Shown piece by piece: positions 4,869-5,527 of a DNA stretch of 5,527 bases. Each line of letters begins with the position of its first letter. The stretch's first letter is position 1. Below the pieces are notes generated by a model. That model made no database searches. It was given only the letters and a program-made list of their open reading frames with translations, and was not told the DNA's origin. The translations under genes and the position numbers were made by a program. Location of the stretch: the NCBI GenBank assembly GCA_001483205.1, contig JPPB01000036.1, positions 1-5,527 on the forward strand, read 5' to 3'. The DNA is from an alpha proteobacterium 3107 (GTDB lineage Bacteria; Pseudomonadota; Alphaproteobacteria; Rhodobacterales; Rhodobacteraceae).

Positions 4869-5527
4869 ATGAAGCCCGAGGAACCGGAACAGCACGAACC
4901 GCCCAGACGACCGGGAGTTTTCGCACGGCTGCGCGCGAATTTCCTGACCGGTCTTGTCGTCATTCTGCCGATTTTCCTGACCATGTGGCTGATCTGGACG
5001 CTCGCGGGCTGGATCGACGGCTGGGTCTTGCCCCTGATCCCGCCGCAGTTTCGGCCAGAGCAGTATATCGGCGTCAACCTGCGCGGGGTCGGGGTGGCGT
5101 TTTTCCTGATCTTCACCGTCATTGCCGGCTGGATGGCCAAGGGGCTTATCGGGCGGTCGCTGCTGAAACTGGCCGAATCGCTTGTCGAGCGGATGCCGGT
5201 GGTGCGGTCGGTCTATGGCGGGCTGAAGCAGATAGCCGAAACCGTCTTCAGCCAGGCGGAAACCAGTTTCGACAAGGCGTGTCTGGTCGAATATCCGCGC
5301 CGGGGCATCTGGGCGATTGCGTTTATCTCGACCAATGCGCGGGGCGAGATAGCCGAGAGGACACCGCCCGATGAAGAGATGGTTTCGGTTTTTCTGCCGA
5401 CAACGCCGAACCCGACATCCGGTTTTCTGCTGTTCGTGCCCAGGGCGGATGTGATTGAGTTGCGGATGAGCGTTGAGGACGCGGCGAAGCTGGTTATTTC
5501 GGCGGGGCTGGTCTATCCGAACGGGGC
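4869..5527 (+). CDS. DUF502 family membrane protein, 3' partial
   Basis: The frame is open from ATG at 4869 to the right edge (219 codons plus two bases). It is a typical DUF502 protein: a charged, Pro-rich N-terminus (1-20), a first membrane segment at about 25-46 (NFLTGLVVILPIFLTMWLIW), a second at about 72-93 (VAFFLIFTVIAGWMAKG), PVVRSVYGGLKQ at 110-121, and the C-terminal family motifs PTTPNPTSGFLLFVP (177-191) and MSVEDAAKLVISAG (200-213). Nearly the whole domain is present, since such proteins are usually a little over 200 residues. Function is unknown; it is an integral inner-membrane protein with a soluble C-terminal domain. The ATG was chosen because ARLRxNFLTG follows at the usual distance. 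No clear Shine-Dalgarno is visible; the frame is open further upstream but without family resemblance. Confidence 0.9.
   Translation, partial: MKPEEPEQHEPPRRPGVFARLRANFLTGLVVILPIFLTMWLIWTLAGWIDGWVLPLIPPQFRPEQYIGVNLRGVGVAFFLIFTVIAGWMAKGLIGRSLLKLAESLVERMPVVRSVYGGLKQIAETVFSQAETSFDKACLVEYPRRGIWAIAFISTNARGEIAERTPPDEEMVSVFLPTTPNPTSGFLLFVPRADVIELRMSVEDAAKLVISAGLVYPNG

Overview
The window looks like chromosomal DNA of a GC-rich alphaproteobacterium, most probably of the Rhodobacteraceae/Rhodobacterales. The basis is the RpsB, EF-Ts and DUF502 protein sequences, the base composition and the intergenic style; this is an inference from family resemblance, not a database match.

Layout, left to right. 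(1) The 3' part of a + strand gene for a DUF3131-domain protein, running off the left edge and ending at 1241. (2) Fifteen bases further on, the convergent - strand gene (1257-1952) for a small membrane-anchored M48 zinc metallopeptidase. (3) A 236-bp gap (1953-2188) holding hairpins and one copy of a structured repeat. (4) The - strand rpsB-tsf operon (4270 to 2189), encoding ribosomal protein S2 and elongation factor Ts. (5) A ~600-bp divergent intergenic region (4271-4868) with an AT-rich promoter-like core, flanked symmetrically by copies of the repeat family and, on the rpsB side, by a nested hairpin in the presumed rpsB leader. (6) The 5' part of a + strand DUF502 membrane-protein gene starting at 4869 and running off the right edge.

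Two things stand out. First, RpsB is 379 residues, over a hundred longer than ordinary S2. The extra C-terminus is an almost perfect decapeptide repeat (twelve units, [A/T]PA-x-x-x-x-x-x-x) whose charge alternates acidic, basic, acidic, basic. The basic units resemble the PAKKA tails of histone H1 and HU-like proteins, and the centre still shows near-identical 30-bp DNA copies. Second, the intergenic DNA on both sides of rpsB-tsf carries a dispersed structured repeat family. Copies at 2097 (+) and 4527 (-) align without gaps over 63 bp, with compensatory changes in the hairpin stem. A third copy (4621, +) shares three exact blocks with the second and lies opposite it across the AT-rich core. 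A fourth (4711, +) is a direct repeat of the third.

The operon supplies core translation factors (S2 in the 30S subunit; EF-Ts recycling EF-Tu). The neighbouring genes are envelope-related or uncharacterised and not obviously linked in function. No tRNA, rRNA, CRISPR array, transposase or phage gene was seen.
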